Positions 29,004 to 38,224 of a stretch of 64,000 nt of DNA are shown here, one piece after another. The notes below the pieces were generated by a model. That model did not search any database, had not been told where the DNA came from, and saw only the letters and a program-made list of their open reading frames with translations. A program made the translations under genes and the position numbers. Each line of letters opens with the position of its first letter. Position 1 is the stretch's first letter. Source of the stretch: Brachyspira sp. G79 (GTDB lineage: Bacteria; Spirochaetota; Brachyspiria; Brachyspirales; Brachyspiraceae); contig NZ_JQIU01000008.1 of assembly GCF_002379365.1 (NCBI RefSeq), positions 2,386,745 to 2,450,744 of the forward strand. The letters run 5' to 3'.

Positions 29004-29740
29004 GCTAAAAATAAACCTAATTTACTTTCTTTTTCCTGAATAACTTCTTTTTTAAAAGTTATGACACTTCCTTTATTTATATACTTTGCCTTAACTTTTT
29101 CTTTCCAATAACGTATATTAGTTTTTTTATTAATATCAAAAACCTTATTCAAATTATAAACAGTACCTATAAGCTCTTCATTATTTCTTATATTATCAAT
29201 CATACTATAAGGCATATAAGCATCATAAAACATTTCTATAACATCAGTTTTTTCTGTTTCTACAATGCTTACATTATCAATTCTTAAAATATCCTCATGA
29301 CGCCCCAAAGCTGGATATACACAAGGGTTTTTAAGTCCTTTTAATATAAAATCAAATAAACTTTCATCTTCAGGTACAATATGAATAATTAAATTAACAT
29401 CAACTATCACTTCAGCATATCCAAGTCCTTTAGTAATCCCGTCAAAACTTCCATCAGGATTTTTTACTTTTAATTGATGTCTTTGAGGGTCATATTTTAT
29501 GCCAAAAAAATACCTAGTATATAAATCAGTTAGCGAACTCTTTGTCTCTCCTTGAATACTTACTTTCATAGGCATATATTCTCCGCTTTTACAGCTGCAA
29601 ACTTTGTGAATCATTCCTATAACTGTAGAGTATGGCGGAAGTTTAAAACTTTCCTGAAATTGTATGCTTGACGGTCTTTTATAATTTGGCATATTTTGAT
29701 AGCATTCTATTTTTATTGCTTTTGTTATATTGTCATACAT
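29000..29740 (-). CDS. cas5: CRISPR-associated protein Cas5, type I-B
   Basis: 246 residues, an RRM-fold Cascade subunit that holds the 5' handle of the crRNA. The N-terminal block QFQESFKLPPYSTVIGMIHK is the usual Cas5 start of I-B, and GRHEDILRIDNVSIVETE follows near residue 155. It overlaps the end of cas7 by 8 bases and the start of the cas3 frame by 4 bases, which indicates tight coupling. The frame appears intact. Confidence 0.93.
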   Translation of the reverse strand: MYDNITKAIKIECYQNMPNYKRPSSIQFQESFKLPPYSTVIGMIHKVCSCKSGEYMPMKVSIQGETKSSLTDLYTRYFFGIKYDPQRHQLKVKNPDGSFDGITKGLGYAEVIVDVNLIIHIVPEDESLFDFILKGLKNPCVYPALGRHEDILRIDNVSIVETEKTDVIEMFYDAYMPYSMIDNIRNNEELIGTVYNLNKVFDINKKTNIRYWKEKVKAKYINKGSVITFKKEVIQEKESKLGLFLA

Positions 29741-30626
29741 AGTATTCGTCGACCTTTTTAGATAATTCGTCTATAAAATATGATACAGTTTTTGCATCCA
29801 ACTCTTTTTTTATATCTTCAGTATTTGAAAATATTGAATCTACCAATCCGCATATAGTGTTACTTTTTATTTCGCTGTCCAAATCAAGAACATCTTTTAT
29901 AGTTTTTATTTCCAAATTGTTTTTATTAACTTTTAGTCTGTTTTCAAAGAAAGGATTTTTAATATTATAAACTCCGCCTATTATAAATAAAGGACTTAAA
30001 TTTTCTCTTCTTCCTCTTATATCTCTATATAAAGTTTTTAATATTTTTAAAAGTTCTTTAACTCTTTTTGCTTTTTCTTTATTATCTATTTCCTGTGTTT
30101 CTTTGTTATTTTCTTTATCTTTTATAATTTCATCTATTCCCACTTTATCCAAATCAATGGTAATAGTATATGCATAGTATGACTTATGTATCTCACTTTG
30201 AGCAATAGCATTATCCATAGCCCCTCTTTTAGCAAGTGCCATATTAGTAAGAAAATCCAAATCAGAATTATAACTTTCCAAAGCAACAGCATTACTCAAT
30301 CGTACAACTGCATTTCTAGTATTTGAAGAACCATTAACACTGTTTTTTCCTGTTTTCATGTATCCGAAGAAATCTATTTCTGGATATTCTTTTATAGAAG
30401 CATCTTTTTCAAACTGCACAACTTTATCAGCATTAGAAACTTTTGTATTATCCCAGCCTAATTGATTTATAATATTATATCTTAATGCCTGTCTTGATAT
30501 ATAGCTGTAACTGTTGCCGTCTCCTCTGCTTAATTTTTTTAATGAACTTATATTTCCAAAACTCTCTCCATAGTTTGCACTTTCTGCTTCAAATATTATA
30601 CTTAATGTTAAACCTTTATTTTCCAT
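29733..30626 (-). CDS. cas7: CRISPR-associated protein Cas7 (Cst2/DevR type), type I-B
   Basis: 297 residues. It forms the Cascade backbone that coats the crRNA spacer. The start LTLSIIFEAESANYGESFGN, then SRGDGNSYSYISRQALRYNI (about 35-54), is characteristic of the Cst2/DevR branch. Also seen are RNAVVRLSNAVALESYN and a conserved FIGG-like segment PLFIIGGVYNIKNPFF. An RBS-like AAGGAG lies 8-10 bases before the ATG. It lies between cas8 and cas5, and the frame appears intact. Confidence 0.94.
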   Translation of the reverse strand: MENKGLTLSIIFEAESANYGESFGNISSLKKLSRGDGNSYSYISRQALRYNIINQLGWDNTKVSNADKVVQFEKDASIKEYPEIDFFGYMKTGKNSVNGSSNTRNAVVRLSNAVALESYNSDLDFLTNMALAKRGAMDNAIAQSEIHKSYYAYTITIDLDKVGIDEIIKDKENNKETQEIDNKEKAKRVKELLKILKTLYRDIRGRRENLSPLFIIGGVYNIKNPFFENRLKVNKNNLEIKTIKDVLDLDSEIKSNTICGLVDSIFSNTEDIKKELDAKTVSYFIDELSKKVDEYYV

Positions 30627-30648
30627 TTTTTATTCTCCTTAGAATTAT

Positions 30649-32404
30649 TTAATTATCTTTTTTATTATTTTTACTGCTGTCATCATCATAGAATGAACCT
30701 TTAAGTCCTAGTATATAAGCATTTCCTATTACTTTAAACTCTTCATCACTTTTAAAAATATTTAGAAATATACTTGGTATGCTTAAATTCATTCCAGCAT
30801 AAAGTCTTGTGATATTCCCTAAAAATAAATCTCTGTTTGAAGTATGAACATAGTTTATTAGCTGATAAACTAAACCTCTCAATTTATTATCAGCTTCTTT
30901 ATTTTGCTCGCTATTTAAATTGGCACTGCTGTTTGCCCCAATTAATTTAGCTCTTATTTCATTGCCGTTTTTATAGGCTATATATGCTAAATCAAATTGT
31001 TTTTGCATATTATTATCCTCCTTCAAAAATATAATATCTTTTGCTATTTGTATTTTTAGTATATTAAATATTGTATTTAATATAAATTTATTATCTTCTA
31101 TTTTTAGAAGTTTAAATATTAAGCTCCATTGATTTCTAAAATTAAAAATATTTTCCAAACATTCTCTATAAATATCAATATAGTAATCATCTGTAATTTT
31201 TATTGCTTTAATTTTTGATATATTCGTTAATTCTTTTTTCATTGACTCAATAATTTGAAGAGAATCTTTACCTATGGTGTTAAATAAATAGTGATTTTTA
31301 TCTCTTACTATAACCTGAATAGATTTTAACTCTTTAGTTTTTTCTGAAAGTATTCTTCTAATTATTTCATTATATACTGTGTATGTTTTATTATCTTCAT
31401 TATTTGCAAAATCTATTTTTTTGTTCATATTTATTAAAGTTTCTATGCTGTCATTTTGATTAACAAAAAGCATTAAGTTAGACATATCTATAAAACCTAA
31501 AGGAGAGCATGCATATATATAATTGCATAAAGCACATATAAAGCTGTCAGCATTATAATTCCAAAAGGCGGATTTTTTTCTATTAGTATCAACACCAACC
31601 TCAAATAAAAAAGTAGTATCAATATCTCTATTTATACTTTCATTACATACTATGCAGTTATAATTAAACTTCTTCTTATTGGTAATTAATTCTTTTAAAG
31701 GTTCTTCAAAAGATTTGTAAAACATTTCTTTTATATCCTTTTTAGAATTGGCAGGAAGTAAAAAGGCTTTATTTTCCCAAAAAGGATTTATTTTAGTATA
31801 CATTATATTTTTCATTAAAAGAGTATCTCTTACTTCTTTGCTATTTTCAAAATCTGATTTTATCTCTTTTAAATAATTTTTAATATGTTCTGTATTAGTA
31901 TTTTTTAATTTTATTATTTCTTTTATTTTTTCTATATTATTTTGTATATTTATTGAGATACCGCTTTTTTACTAAAGTATCTAAACCTGTTTTTATACTT
32001 GCTGCTGAAAAATAATCTATTATATTTTTTATATCATCTTTAAAATCTTTATTAGTATCTTTGTCATTTAATATAATATCTATTTTTTTAATGCTTTCTG
32101 ATATATTAGTTTTATCTGAAAATTTTTTTATCATAGTGTCAATGTACATTTGAGATAAATCAGTATTAAGTAAAAACTCTTTTCTTACAAATAAAGTTTG
32201 CCCTTCATAATAAAAATCTTTTTTGTCATCTAAACTTGTACCTTTATGAGCATTAACTTCTTCTAAAACTTCAATAAAACCTATAACTCCTGCATTAAAA
32301 AGAAAAGTATCAAGATTAATTTCAAAATATTCTTCTTCAATGTTATTATTTTGATTATATTCTAAATTTAATTCATGCTGACTATATTTTTTTGTTTTTG
32401 TCAT
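30649..32404 (-). pseudogene. cas8: Type I-B large subunit Cas8 (Cst1-like, CXXC-CXXC), frame broken at a poly-A tract
   Basis: The large Cascade subunit that should recognise the PAM. Frame one (32404-31937, 155 residues) starts properly behind AAGGAA. Frame two (388 residues from an internal ATG at 31815 to 30649) is actually open from 31968, with KSGISINIQNNIEKIKEIIK before the annotated-looking start. The first frame ends KTGLDTLVKKRYLNKYTK, while losing one A from A6 (31965-31970) gives LVKSGISINIQ and one protein of about 580 residues. The second part has CIVCNES and CALCNY, the paired CXXC motifs of the Cst1 group. Order with cas6 and cas7 fits. An intact product needs a frame correction. 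Confidence 0.82.
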
Positions 32405-32431
32405 AATAAAAATTCCTTAAATAAAAAAATA

Positions 32432-33190
32432 TTATAAAACTTCAAATAGTCCGAAACCCTCGCTTCTTCTGCTGCCTATACCTGTTTTGTAGAGATTGTT
32501 TAGTAGGTTAATGTTGCCTTCCAAACAGAATTTGCCGTAAGAGACATTTATTAACAATTCTTTGAAAGGTACTGCTGTTGTTTTAGATTCTTCCTGTATA
32601 ATATTACCGTTACTGTCTGTTAGATTTAATGGGGTCAATTTTATTTGAGAGCTTTCAAAATCAAACTCTTTTGCAAGCCTTTCTACTGATTGATTGAGAA
32701 TATCATTAAAATTATCATCTTTGAATGTTACATATATATCTTTATTTGTCTCTCTGTTATGATCGCGTAATACTAATGGGCTTAAAAACTTTATTATTAT
32801 TTTATTTTGTTTTATAGGCTTTTCATTTTGCATAGTTATTTTTTTTAATGTCATAATTATTTGGCTTTTTGTATTTTCATCTTTAGGATATTTTTTATTT
32901 AGCATATTATTAAAAGAATTATAAAGCTCTATAAATAATTGATTATCAAATATAGAAAAAGTTACATTTATATATCTGCTTGAAAGTTCTATATTATCAT
33001 TATTGATTTTAGCATCAGGCAAAAATACTCCGAATGTAAATGCCTTCATTTTTGTGTTATCTTTATAAAGTATATCGTATGTATTTTGTGAATAAATTTT
33101 TAATGCATTTTTAATGAAGCTTATGATTGTTAATCTGTATTCTTTGCTTATTATGTTATTTTCAAGTTCAAAATTAAGATTTATACGCAT
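32432..33190 (-). CDS. cas6: CRISPR-associated endoribonuclease Cas6
   Basis: 252 residues. It cuts the repeat RNA to release mature crRNAs. The start MRINLNFELENNIISKEYR and the glycine-rich C-terminal loop YKTGIGSRRSEGFGLFEVL fit the family. A central FLSPLVLRDHNRETNKDIYV holds a candidate catalytic histidine. It is the first gene of the operon, about 50 bases after the predicted transcription start. The frame is intact, so crRNA processing should be possible even if interference is impaired. Confidence 0.93.
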   Translation of the reverse strand: MRINLNFELENNIISKEYRLTIISFIKNALKIYSQNTYDILYKDNTKMKAFTFGVFLPDAKINNDNIELSSRYINVTFSIFDNQLFIELYNSFNNMLNKKYPKDENTKSQIIMTLKKITMQNEKPIKQNKIIIKFLSPLVLRDHNRETNKDIYVTFKDDNFNDILNQSVERLAKEFDFESSQIKLTPLNLTDSNGNIIQEESKTTAVPFKELLINVSYGKFCLEGNINLLNNLYKTGIGSRRSEGFGLFEVL

Positions 33191-33245
33191 AAAAATATCC
33201 TTTAAGTCATTAATATGTTATTATTTACTTAAAATATCAGTAACT

Positions 33246-33274
33246 AATATAGTAAAAATAATTGCTGTTGTCAA
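33246..33274 (-). promoter_or_regulatory. Predicted promoter of the cas operon
   Basis: Minus strand: perfect -35 TTGACA (33274-33269), 17-bp spacer, -10 TATATT (33251-33246), about 55 bases before the cas6 start. It is a near-consensus sigma-70 promoter, so the operon should be well expressed unless repressed. Confidence 0.8.
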
Positions 33275-33485
33275 TAAAAAATACAGTATAATTTATTATA
33301 TATTGTATTTTTGTTTTGTAATCAATATATAGTTCATATTTTGTAAGATTATAGTGTTGAAAATACTTTTATTAAACAAAATAATTTTTTATAATAAAAA
33401 TAAATATTTTCATTATGTTTTTTTATTGAAATATTTATATATTGTTATATTATAGTTGTAAAAATATATTAAGAGGAATAATTTA

Positions 33486-34424
33486 ATGAAAAGAATTATT
33501 GTAACAGGCGGAGCTGGTTTTTTAGGTTCGCATCTATGTGAAAGATTATTAAAAGAAGGAAATTATGTAATATCTATTGATAATTTTTTTACAGGTTCTA
33601 ATGAAAATATAAAACATTTAATAGATAATAAAAATTTTGAAAGTATAAGACATGATATAACAGAGCCTATACATATAGAATGTGATGAAATATATAATTT
33701 TGCATGTCCTGCTTCTCCCATACATTATCAAAGAAATCCAGTACATACATTTAAAACCAGTGTTTTTGGAATACTTAATATGCTTGATTTGGCAAGAAAC
33801 TGCAATGCTAGAATACTTCAGGCATCAACAAGCGAAGTGTATGGAGATCCTTTAGAACATCCGCAGAAGGAAAGTTATTGGGGACATGTCAATCCTAATG
33901 GAATAAGAAGCTGCTATGATGAGGGTAAAAGAAGTGCTGAAACTTTGATGATGGATTATCATAGACAGTATAATACTGATATAAAAATTATAAGAATATT
34001 TAATACCTATGGACCAAGAATGAATGAAAATGATGGAAGGGTAGTATCTAATTTTATTATACAGGCATTAAAAAATGTTGATATAACAGTTTATGGAGAT
34101 GGAAGTCAGACAAGAAGTTTCTGCTATTGTGATGATTTAATAGATGGGGCTGTACGAATGATGAACAGTGAAAACTTTATAGGGCCTGTTAATTTAGGTA
34201 ATCCTTATGAGATGACAGTTTTAGAGTTTGCTCAAAAGATAATAGACATGACTAATTCAAAATCTGAAATAGTGTTTAAAGACCTTCCTAAAGATGACCC
34301 TGTAAAAAGACAGCCTAATATAACTTTAGCTAAAGAAAAACTCAATTGGACTCCTAATTATAAACTAGAAGCTGGACTTAAAAAAACCATTGAGTATTTT
34401 GATAACTATTTAAAAAATAAATAA
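33486..34424 (+). CDS. UDP-glucuronate decarboxylase (UDP-xylose synthase), SDR family
   Basis: Converts UDP-glucuronate to UDP-xylose with NAD+, supplying sugar for surface polysaccharide. It has 312 residues and no membrane anchor. It begins with the Rossmann motif [16 protein letters not shown] (6-21). STSEVYG (115-121) and Y144-x3-K148 in SCYDEGKRS form the catalytic Ser/Thr-Tyr-Lys set. [10 protein letters not shown] and [14 protein letters not shown] are typical of this family. Preceded by AAGAGGAA. A 17-bp-stem terminator follows, so it is monocistronic. A related epimerase specificity cannot be excluded, but the match to UXS proteins is strong. Confidence 0.9.
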   Translation: MKRIIVTGGAGFLGSHLCERLLKEGNYVISIDNFFTGSNENIKHLIDNKNFESIRHDITEPIHIECDEIYNFACPASPIHYQRNPVHTFKTSVFGILNMLDLARNCNARILQASTSEVYGDPLEHPQKESYWGHVNPNGIRSCYDEGKRSAETLMMDYHRQYNTDIKIIRIFNTYGPRMNENDGRVVSNFIIQALKNVDITVYGDGSQTRSFCYCDDLIDGAVRMMNSENFIGPVNLGNPYEMTVLEFAQKIIDMTNSKSEIVFKDLPKDDPVKRQPNITLAKEKLNWTPNYKLEAGLKKTIEYFDNYLKNK

Positions 34425-34451
34425 GATTTTAAATTATATATAAAAATATGT

Positions 34452-34505
34452 AAATCAAATTTATAATCATACTGCTATTTGATTGTAAATTTGATTTTTT
34501 TTTCT
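34452..34505 (+). terminator. Terminator of the UDP-glucuronate decarboxylase gene
   Basis: A 17-bp stem (34452-34468 with 34481-34497, one G-T pair), 12-base loop and long T-run. Confidence 0.9.
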
Positions 34506-34553
34506 TTCATGCTAAAATATAAGTAAACATAATATAAATAGGAATGATCATAA

Positions 34554-35207
34554 ATGAAAGAACTACCAAATTTAATTACATTGATAAACTCTATTAAAGG
34601 TGAGATTTGCTATTCTTATATTAATAAAATAGTAGCTATAGATAAACAATATAAAGAAATGGAAGATATAGAGGGGCAGAAGATTATAGATGTTCTAAGA
34701 TACGGCGGTTATATGCATTTTCAATTTTCTCAAGATGCTATGCTTGTAGATTTAGGTCCTAATGGTTCTTTTGTACTTACAGAAGATGATACATATGATA
34801 ACAGTATCATTAAATTAGAAACAGATCATGGGAACTTTTTTGTTGTAGATGACAGTAAGAATAAAGAAGAAATAACTAAAATAATACCTATATGGAAAGA
34901 TTCTACTACAATGCCTCAAATAGGATACGACCCTCTTACTAAGCAGTTTAATTATAATTTATTCTGTCAATTACTTGCTGATAATGATACTACTGTAGAG
35001 AAATTAATAAAAAATCCTCTAATATTAAGTGGAATAGGCAATGTATATGGAGATATGATATTAAAAAAATCTTCCATTACTAAAAAAACTAAAACTTCAG
35101 AAATAACTAAGGTCAAAGCTAGAGAAATATTTGATGCTATAAAGCAGGTTCTAAGAGAGGCATCTGGAAATACAGAAGAAGAGGATAGCGATATTTCTGA
35201 AGAATAA
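34554..35207 (+). CDS. Fpg/Nei-like H2TH protein lacking the catalytic N-terminal proline
   Basis: 217 residues related to formamidopyrimidine-DNA glycosylases. The clearest part is the helix-two-turn-helix segment NPLILSGIGNVYGDMILKKS (about 148-167). The N-terminus MKELPNLITLINSIKG mirrors the family MPELPEVET, but the nucleophilic proline at position 2 is lysine, while glutamate 3 is kept. There is no C-terminal zinc finger; an acidic tail (NTEEEDSDISEE) replaces it. The protein is also shorter than the usual 270 residues. It may bind damaged DNA or ribosomal/other partners without glycosylase-lyase chemistry. Several Firmicutes and spirochaetes have such divergent copies. Confidence 0.75.
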   Translation: MKELPNLITLINSIKGEICYSYINKIVAIDKQYKEMEDIEGQKIIDVLRYGGYMHFQFSQDAMLVDLGPNGSFVLTEDDTYDNSIIKLETDHGNFFVVDDSKNKEEITKIIPIWKDSTTMPQIGYDPLTKQFNYNLFCQLLADNDTTVEKLIKNPLILSGIGNVYGDMILKKSSITKKTKTSEITKVKAREIFDAIKQVLREASGNTEEEDSDISEE

Positions 35208-35324
35208 TAGATTTTATAGTATCAAAATTATTTGTTTATAATTTTTTATATCTTTTAATAAACAAATATAATTATATTTTTAATATTTGCAATAATACAC
35301 TTAATTAATCATCATAAAAATAAT

Positions 35325-35365
35325 AAATACCCCAATGAATAAATAAAAATCCATTGGGTATTTTT
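35325..35365. terminator. Bidirectional terminator between convergent genes
   Basis: AATACCCCAATG pairs with CATTGGGTATT (one bulged C), flanked by A- and T-rich runs, between the Fpg-like gene and the ferredoxin gene. Confidence 0.8.
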
Positions 35366-35415
35366 CATTAATATATTATAATCATAGGAAGTTTCAAAAT
35401 TTTATTGATTTAAAA

Positions 35416-36243
35416 TCAATAGAACAATTCGGGCTCAGCTCTTCTTTCAAACTGTTTTTCAAGGTCATGCTGATGGTATAAGAATCCCTCATCATCATAA
35501 TATCTGCAATGTTCAGGACATTTTTTTATGCATGCTCCGCATTTTATGCATTTACCTACATATTTAGTAATATCATCAAAATCTATAGAAGCAAGCGGAC
35601 ATACATGAGCACAAGTTTTGCAGTTGGTACATTTAGAAGTATCTACTTTTGGTTTTACTTTAAGTATATCAATAGCATGTTCATGTTCATCTCTAGGAAT
35701 ATAGTAAGGACGTATAGGTTCATTTCCTCGTACTTTTATAGCTTCAGAAGGTATTTCTTCATTATTTTTTATTTTTTCAACAGCCTTATTTGCAAATGTT
35801 AAAGCTATTTCCATATCCTTTTCATCGGGTCTATGTGCGGCAAGTACATATGAAAATGCATGCTCTCCTATAAATCCAGCACCAGCTATTGTATGAAAGC
35901 CATTATCTTCCATAGTATTTCTAAGCTCTATTAAAGAATCATCAAAATTTCTGTTTCCGTATAAAACTACTGGTATAGCCAAAGCCCCATTTGCTTTAAT
36001 ATTATTTTTATAAAAAGGAAGCATAACATTAGGGATTCTTCCTGCATATGTAGGACTTCCACATACTACAAGCTCTCCATCTTTAAACTCCAATACTTGT
36101 TCTCTGTTTTTTGGTAAAGAGAAATTGATTTTTTCAAAAGGAACATTTAACTGTTTTGCAATATTTTCTCCTATAAAAGAAACTATCTTTTGTGTTGTGC
36201 CTGTTGCACTGTAATATATTGAATATACTTTATTTACAAACAT
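35416..36243 (-). CDS. Flavodoxin-ferredoxin fusion (EFR1 family)
   Basis: A soluble electron-transfer protein. Residues about 1-170 form a flavodoxin-like domain with the FMN phosphate loop YYSATGTTQKI. The C-terminal region has two 4Fe-4S motifs: CTNCKTCAHVCP and CIKCGACIKKCP. I start it at the ATG at 36243 (275 residues). The longer frame from TTG at 36261 contains the AAGGGAG ribosome site of that ATG. EFR1-family proteins occur in anaerobes and pass electrons at low potential; the partner is not visible nearby. The convergent neighbour is separated by a shared terminator. Confidence 0.88.
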   Translation of the reverse strand: MFVNKVYSIYYSATGTTQKIVSFIGENIAKQLNVPFEKINFSLPKNREQVLEFKDGELVVCGSPTYAGRIPNVMLPFYKNNIKANGALAIPVVLYGNRNFDDSLIELRNTMEDNGFHTIAGAGFIGEHAFSYVLAAHRPDEKDMEIALTFANKAVEKIKNNEEIPSEAIKVRGNEPIRPYYIPRDEHEHAIDILKVKPKVDTSKCTNCKTCAHVCPLASIDFDDITKYVGKCIKCGACIKKCPEHCRYYDDEGFLYHQHDLEKQFERRAEPELFY

Positions 36244-36429
36244 ATGATATACTCCCTTCAAGTATTTTAACTGTATGATATATATTATGTAAATTTATTT
36301 TTATATGTCAATAGTAAAGTAGTAAAAAAATAAAAAGTAGTTTTTGTTCTTAATTTAAGTTTTTATTTATTTAATTAAAATATCTATTTGTAACAATATA
36401 TTTTTTTGAAAAAGCCTTTTAGTTCTTCT

Positions 36430-36833
36430 ATATTAAACCTATATTTTCACTAATAATATTTGCAGTAGCATGGTTAAAACTTCTGCTGTTCTAATCTTAT
36501 TCCTTCTTTATGCTTATTTTAAAATTAAATTCTGACATTATAAAAAAGTTCTCATTATAAACCTCATATTCGCTATATAAAGCATTCATACATTTTTTAT
36601 TAGCTTATGCATTTTATATCATAAGGCTCTTTTTCTTCACTTCGCTTACTATGTTCTTAGATATATAATGTATATTTCAAAAAGTCTATATTTCCAGAAA
36701 GCTGTATTTCTATAATAACTTTTCTACTGTCATTTGTAATGGCTTTTACATCAAGTACGGCATTTACTATATTCTCAAGTATATCCTCATTGCCAAGAGA
36801 ACCTAAAAGATAGCGTGCAAAATAATCATTCAT
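36430..36833 (-). pseudogene. Rpn-family nuclease relic with an internal deletion
   Basis: An open frame at 36657-36833 encodes 58 residues (MNDYFARYLLGSLGNEDILE...EIQLSGNIDFLKYTLYI). It matches the relic at 53-352, except that 90 bases are missing in frame. In the longer copy the missing piece lies between two copies of TCAAGTACGG (159-168 and 249-258), and only one copy remains here. Further down (36656-36430) scraps such as YEVYNENFF and KEGIRLEQQKF belong to the C-terminal part, with frames broken. So it is a decayed gene that lost a segment by recombination between short repeats. Confidence 0.65.
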
Positions 36834-36963
36834 TCGTTTATATTATACTCCAAAATTATAATAATAAATATTAGTTAAACAAGTTTTTTTGGTAAAATAA
36901 GCCCAAAAATGCTAATTAAACTTTTATAAGAATGAATTTTTATAAAAATACAATTTATTGGTA

Positions 36964-38109
36964 TTAAAATACAGCCTTCATAGCTATATAATATCTGCCA
37001 TCTGTAGAACCCTGAAATCCGAAATATATAGGGTTAAATTTTATATAAGCACTGTATTCCAAACAAAATAAGTCTTTTTTACTATTAAACTTTTCATCTT
37101 TATTTACAGGTATATAAAACATTGGTCTTAAAGCAAGATTAAGCATTTTCCATTCAGCCCCTATTTCAAATCTTAAATAATGGGCATCATTGTCTCTCCA
37201 AGTGTATTCTCCAAGCATATTAATCCATAATTGTCTGTCAAGCAGAGGGAGTTTTCCCATAGCAGAGAGCTGCACGAGATGATGTGTTTTATTGTCATAG
37301 TTATTAATATTATTATAATGAGTTTCAAATCTTTCGGGAGATAATGAATTTTTTTTGTTGTACTGATATAAAAACTGAGCTTTGAAATAATCTCCATGAA
37401 CTTTAAGAAGTACAGCCAATGGATTTGAATCTTTTGAATACCCTTGAGAATATGATATCTCATAATAATATCCTATAAGTCCAGCTCTAAAACCCATTTC
37501 ATTATTTACTCTAGGCAAATACCAATGCGGCTGAGAAGCGGCAGATTCACTATCATAAACTGAAGGAAGCAGCATAAATGTAGAGCCGTTAATATCATTT
37601 ACAGCCTTCATTCTAAAAGAAAGAAGTATTCTAGTTAATGTAACAGTCTCTATTCCAGCATCATATAATCCTATACTTCCTGAAGCATTGTCTTTATCAA
37701 ATACATCAAATTTGGCAGTCATAGTTGCAAAAGGAGTTGCCGAAAAGTACCAATCAAAATTAAATGTTTTTCCAACTGATAAGTACATATTAGGCATACT
37801 GAAATGACCGTCTTTTAAGTTTACTCCGATTAGTGTATCCATATGAAGTTCTATAGTAGAAAGTTCATATAAAAGTCTTGAAGAAAAAGAAGTTTTTAAA
37901 GCAGTCTCTCTTTTATAGCTTTCATGTATATAATCAATGGGCATATAACTTTCTGTAGGTCTTATAGGTTCTATCCCTATATAAGGCCAAACTGTTATTA
38001 TGCCTTTTAATAATCTCTGATCTTTTTCTGTATATGGAGATTGTGCATATACTTCTGAATAACTTATAATAATTAAGTTAAAAATTATAAATCTTAAAAT
38101 ATTTTTCAT
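36964..38109 (-). CDS. Predicted outer-membrane beta-barrel protein
   Basis: 381 residues with a signal peptide (NILRFIIFNLIIISYSEVYA, cleavage near 22). Amphipathic beta strands continue to the end, finishing YYIAMKAVF: a C-terminal phenylalanine with alternating pattern, the usual recognition signal for barrel assembly. I do not recognise a named family. The many aromatic strand ends and the size suggest about 14-18 strands, which is inferred. It is transcribed alone, away from the ZapB-like gene; the divergent gap of 115 bases contains the promoter of the latter. Confidence 0.75.
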   Translation of the reverse strand: MKNILRFIIFNLIIISYSEVYAQSPYTEKDQRLLKGIITVWPYIGIEPIRPTESYMPIDYIHESYKRETALKTSFSSRLLYELSTIELHMDTLIGVNLKDGHFSMPNMYLSVGKTFNFDWYFSATPFATMTAKFDVFDKDNASGSIGLYDAGIETVTLTRILLSFRMKAVNDINGSTFMLLPSVYDSESAASQPHWYLPRVNNEMGFRAGLIGYYYEISYSQGYSKDSNPLAVLLKVHGDYFKAQFLYQYNKKNSLSPERFETHYNNINNYDNKTHHLVQLSAMGKLPLLDRQLWINMLGEYTWRDNDAHYLRFEIGAEWKMLNLALRPMFYIPVNKDEKFNSKKDLFCLEYSAYIKFNPIYFGFQGSTDGRYYIAMKAVF

Positions 38110-38166
38110 ATAATTATTTTTATTTGTTTTAATATTATAATATCATTTTATCATATAAATAAAAAA

Positions 38167-38195
38167 TTGACAATTGAATTTATATGTGATATAAT
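38167..38195 (+). promoter_or_regulatory. Full-consensus sigma-70 promoter of the ZapB-like/zapA pair
   Basis: TTGACA at 38167-38172, 17-bp spacer, TATAAT at 38190-38195: both boxes are perfect. Confidence 0.85.
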
Positions 38196-38224
38196 TTTTT
38201 AATAGTTTTTTGGGGAGTTAAAAA

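Noticed and set aside
36244-36261. TTG start of the flavodoxin-ferredoxin gene
   Set aside because: It contains the AAGGGAG ribosome site for the ATG at 36243.
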